From JBBAAW01 sp964574405 (lineage in GTDB: Bacteria; Patescibacteriota; WWE3; UBA101185; UBA10185), in contig CAZNNN010000033.1 in NCBI GenBank assembly GCA_964574405.1, positions 1-6,733 on the forward strand: DNA of 6,733 nucleotides, written 5' to 3'. Each line of letters starts with the position of its first letter. The stretch's first letter is position 1. Of this stretch, positions 6,699 to 6,733 are shown piece by piece. The position numbers and the translations under genes were made by a program. The notes beneath the pieces are model-generated. The model searched no databases. It worked only from the letters and a program-made list of their open reading frames with translations, and had not been told where the DNA came from.

Positions 6699-6733
6699 CA
6701 TGCGTTGATTTTTCAAAAACCCCATAATGGTGC

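Overview
This 6.7 kb window reads as ordinary, gene-dense bacterial chromosome with moderate GC and the standard genetic code (TGG for Trp, TGA as a real stop). It holds three clear housekeeping genes on the + strand and a short pair of poorly known genes on the - strand. Weak or absent Shine-Dalgarno sequences before most starts, very short intergenic gaps, a compact K+-independent pyrophosphatase and a small coiled-coil ORFan would fit a small-genome uncultured lineage such as Patescibacteria/CPR. That placement is an inference from style, not from a marker gene.

Layout on the + strand: the last 24 codons of an unidentified Lys-rich protein (2-76), an 87-base gap, then hppA, a membrane ion-pumping pyrophosphatase (164-2188). 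A 45-base gap leads to gyrA, DNA gyrase subunit A (2234-4870). The gyrA 3' end overlaps by 14 bases a DHH/DHHA1-family phosphoesterase (4857-5876), so those two are probably translationally coupled. The phosphoesterase stops 6 bases short of a convergent - strand pair: a coiled-coil protein of exact 7-residue repeats (6627-6187), followed after 31 bases by a 90-residue protein of unknown function (6155-5883). The final 106 bases hold no confident gene, only a possible promoter or a possible gene end on the - strand. No stretch longer than 300 bases lacks a gene.

The three named products do not form one pathway. HppA uses pyrophosphate from biosynthesis to energise the membrane, GyrA with GyrB introduces negative supercoils, and the DHH protein probably hydrolyses short oligonucleotides or small phosphodiesters/phosphates. 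Their shared strand and tight spacing suggest co-transcription at least of gyrA and the DHH gene.

I found no RNA gene, CRISPR array, insertion sequence or convincing terminator, and no sign of a new multi-gene system. The points most worth a second look are residue-level: an altered metal-binding motif I in the DHH protein, Ile at the quinolone-resistance serine of GyrA, the K+-independence signature of HppA, and the 21-bp tandem repeat encoding the coiled coil.
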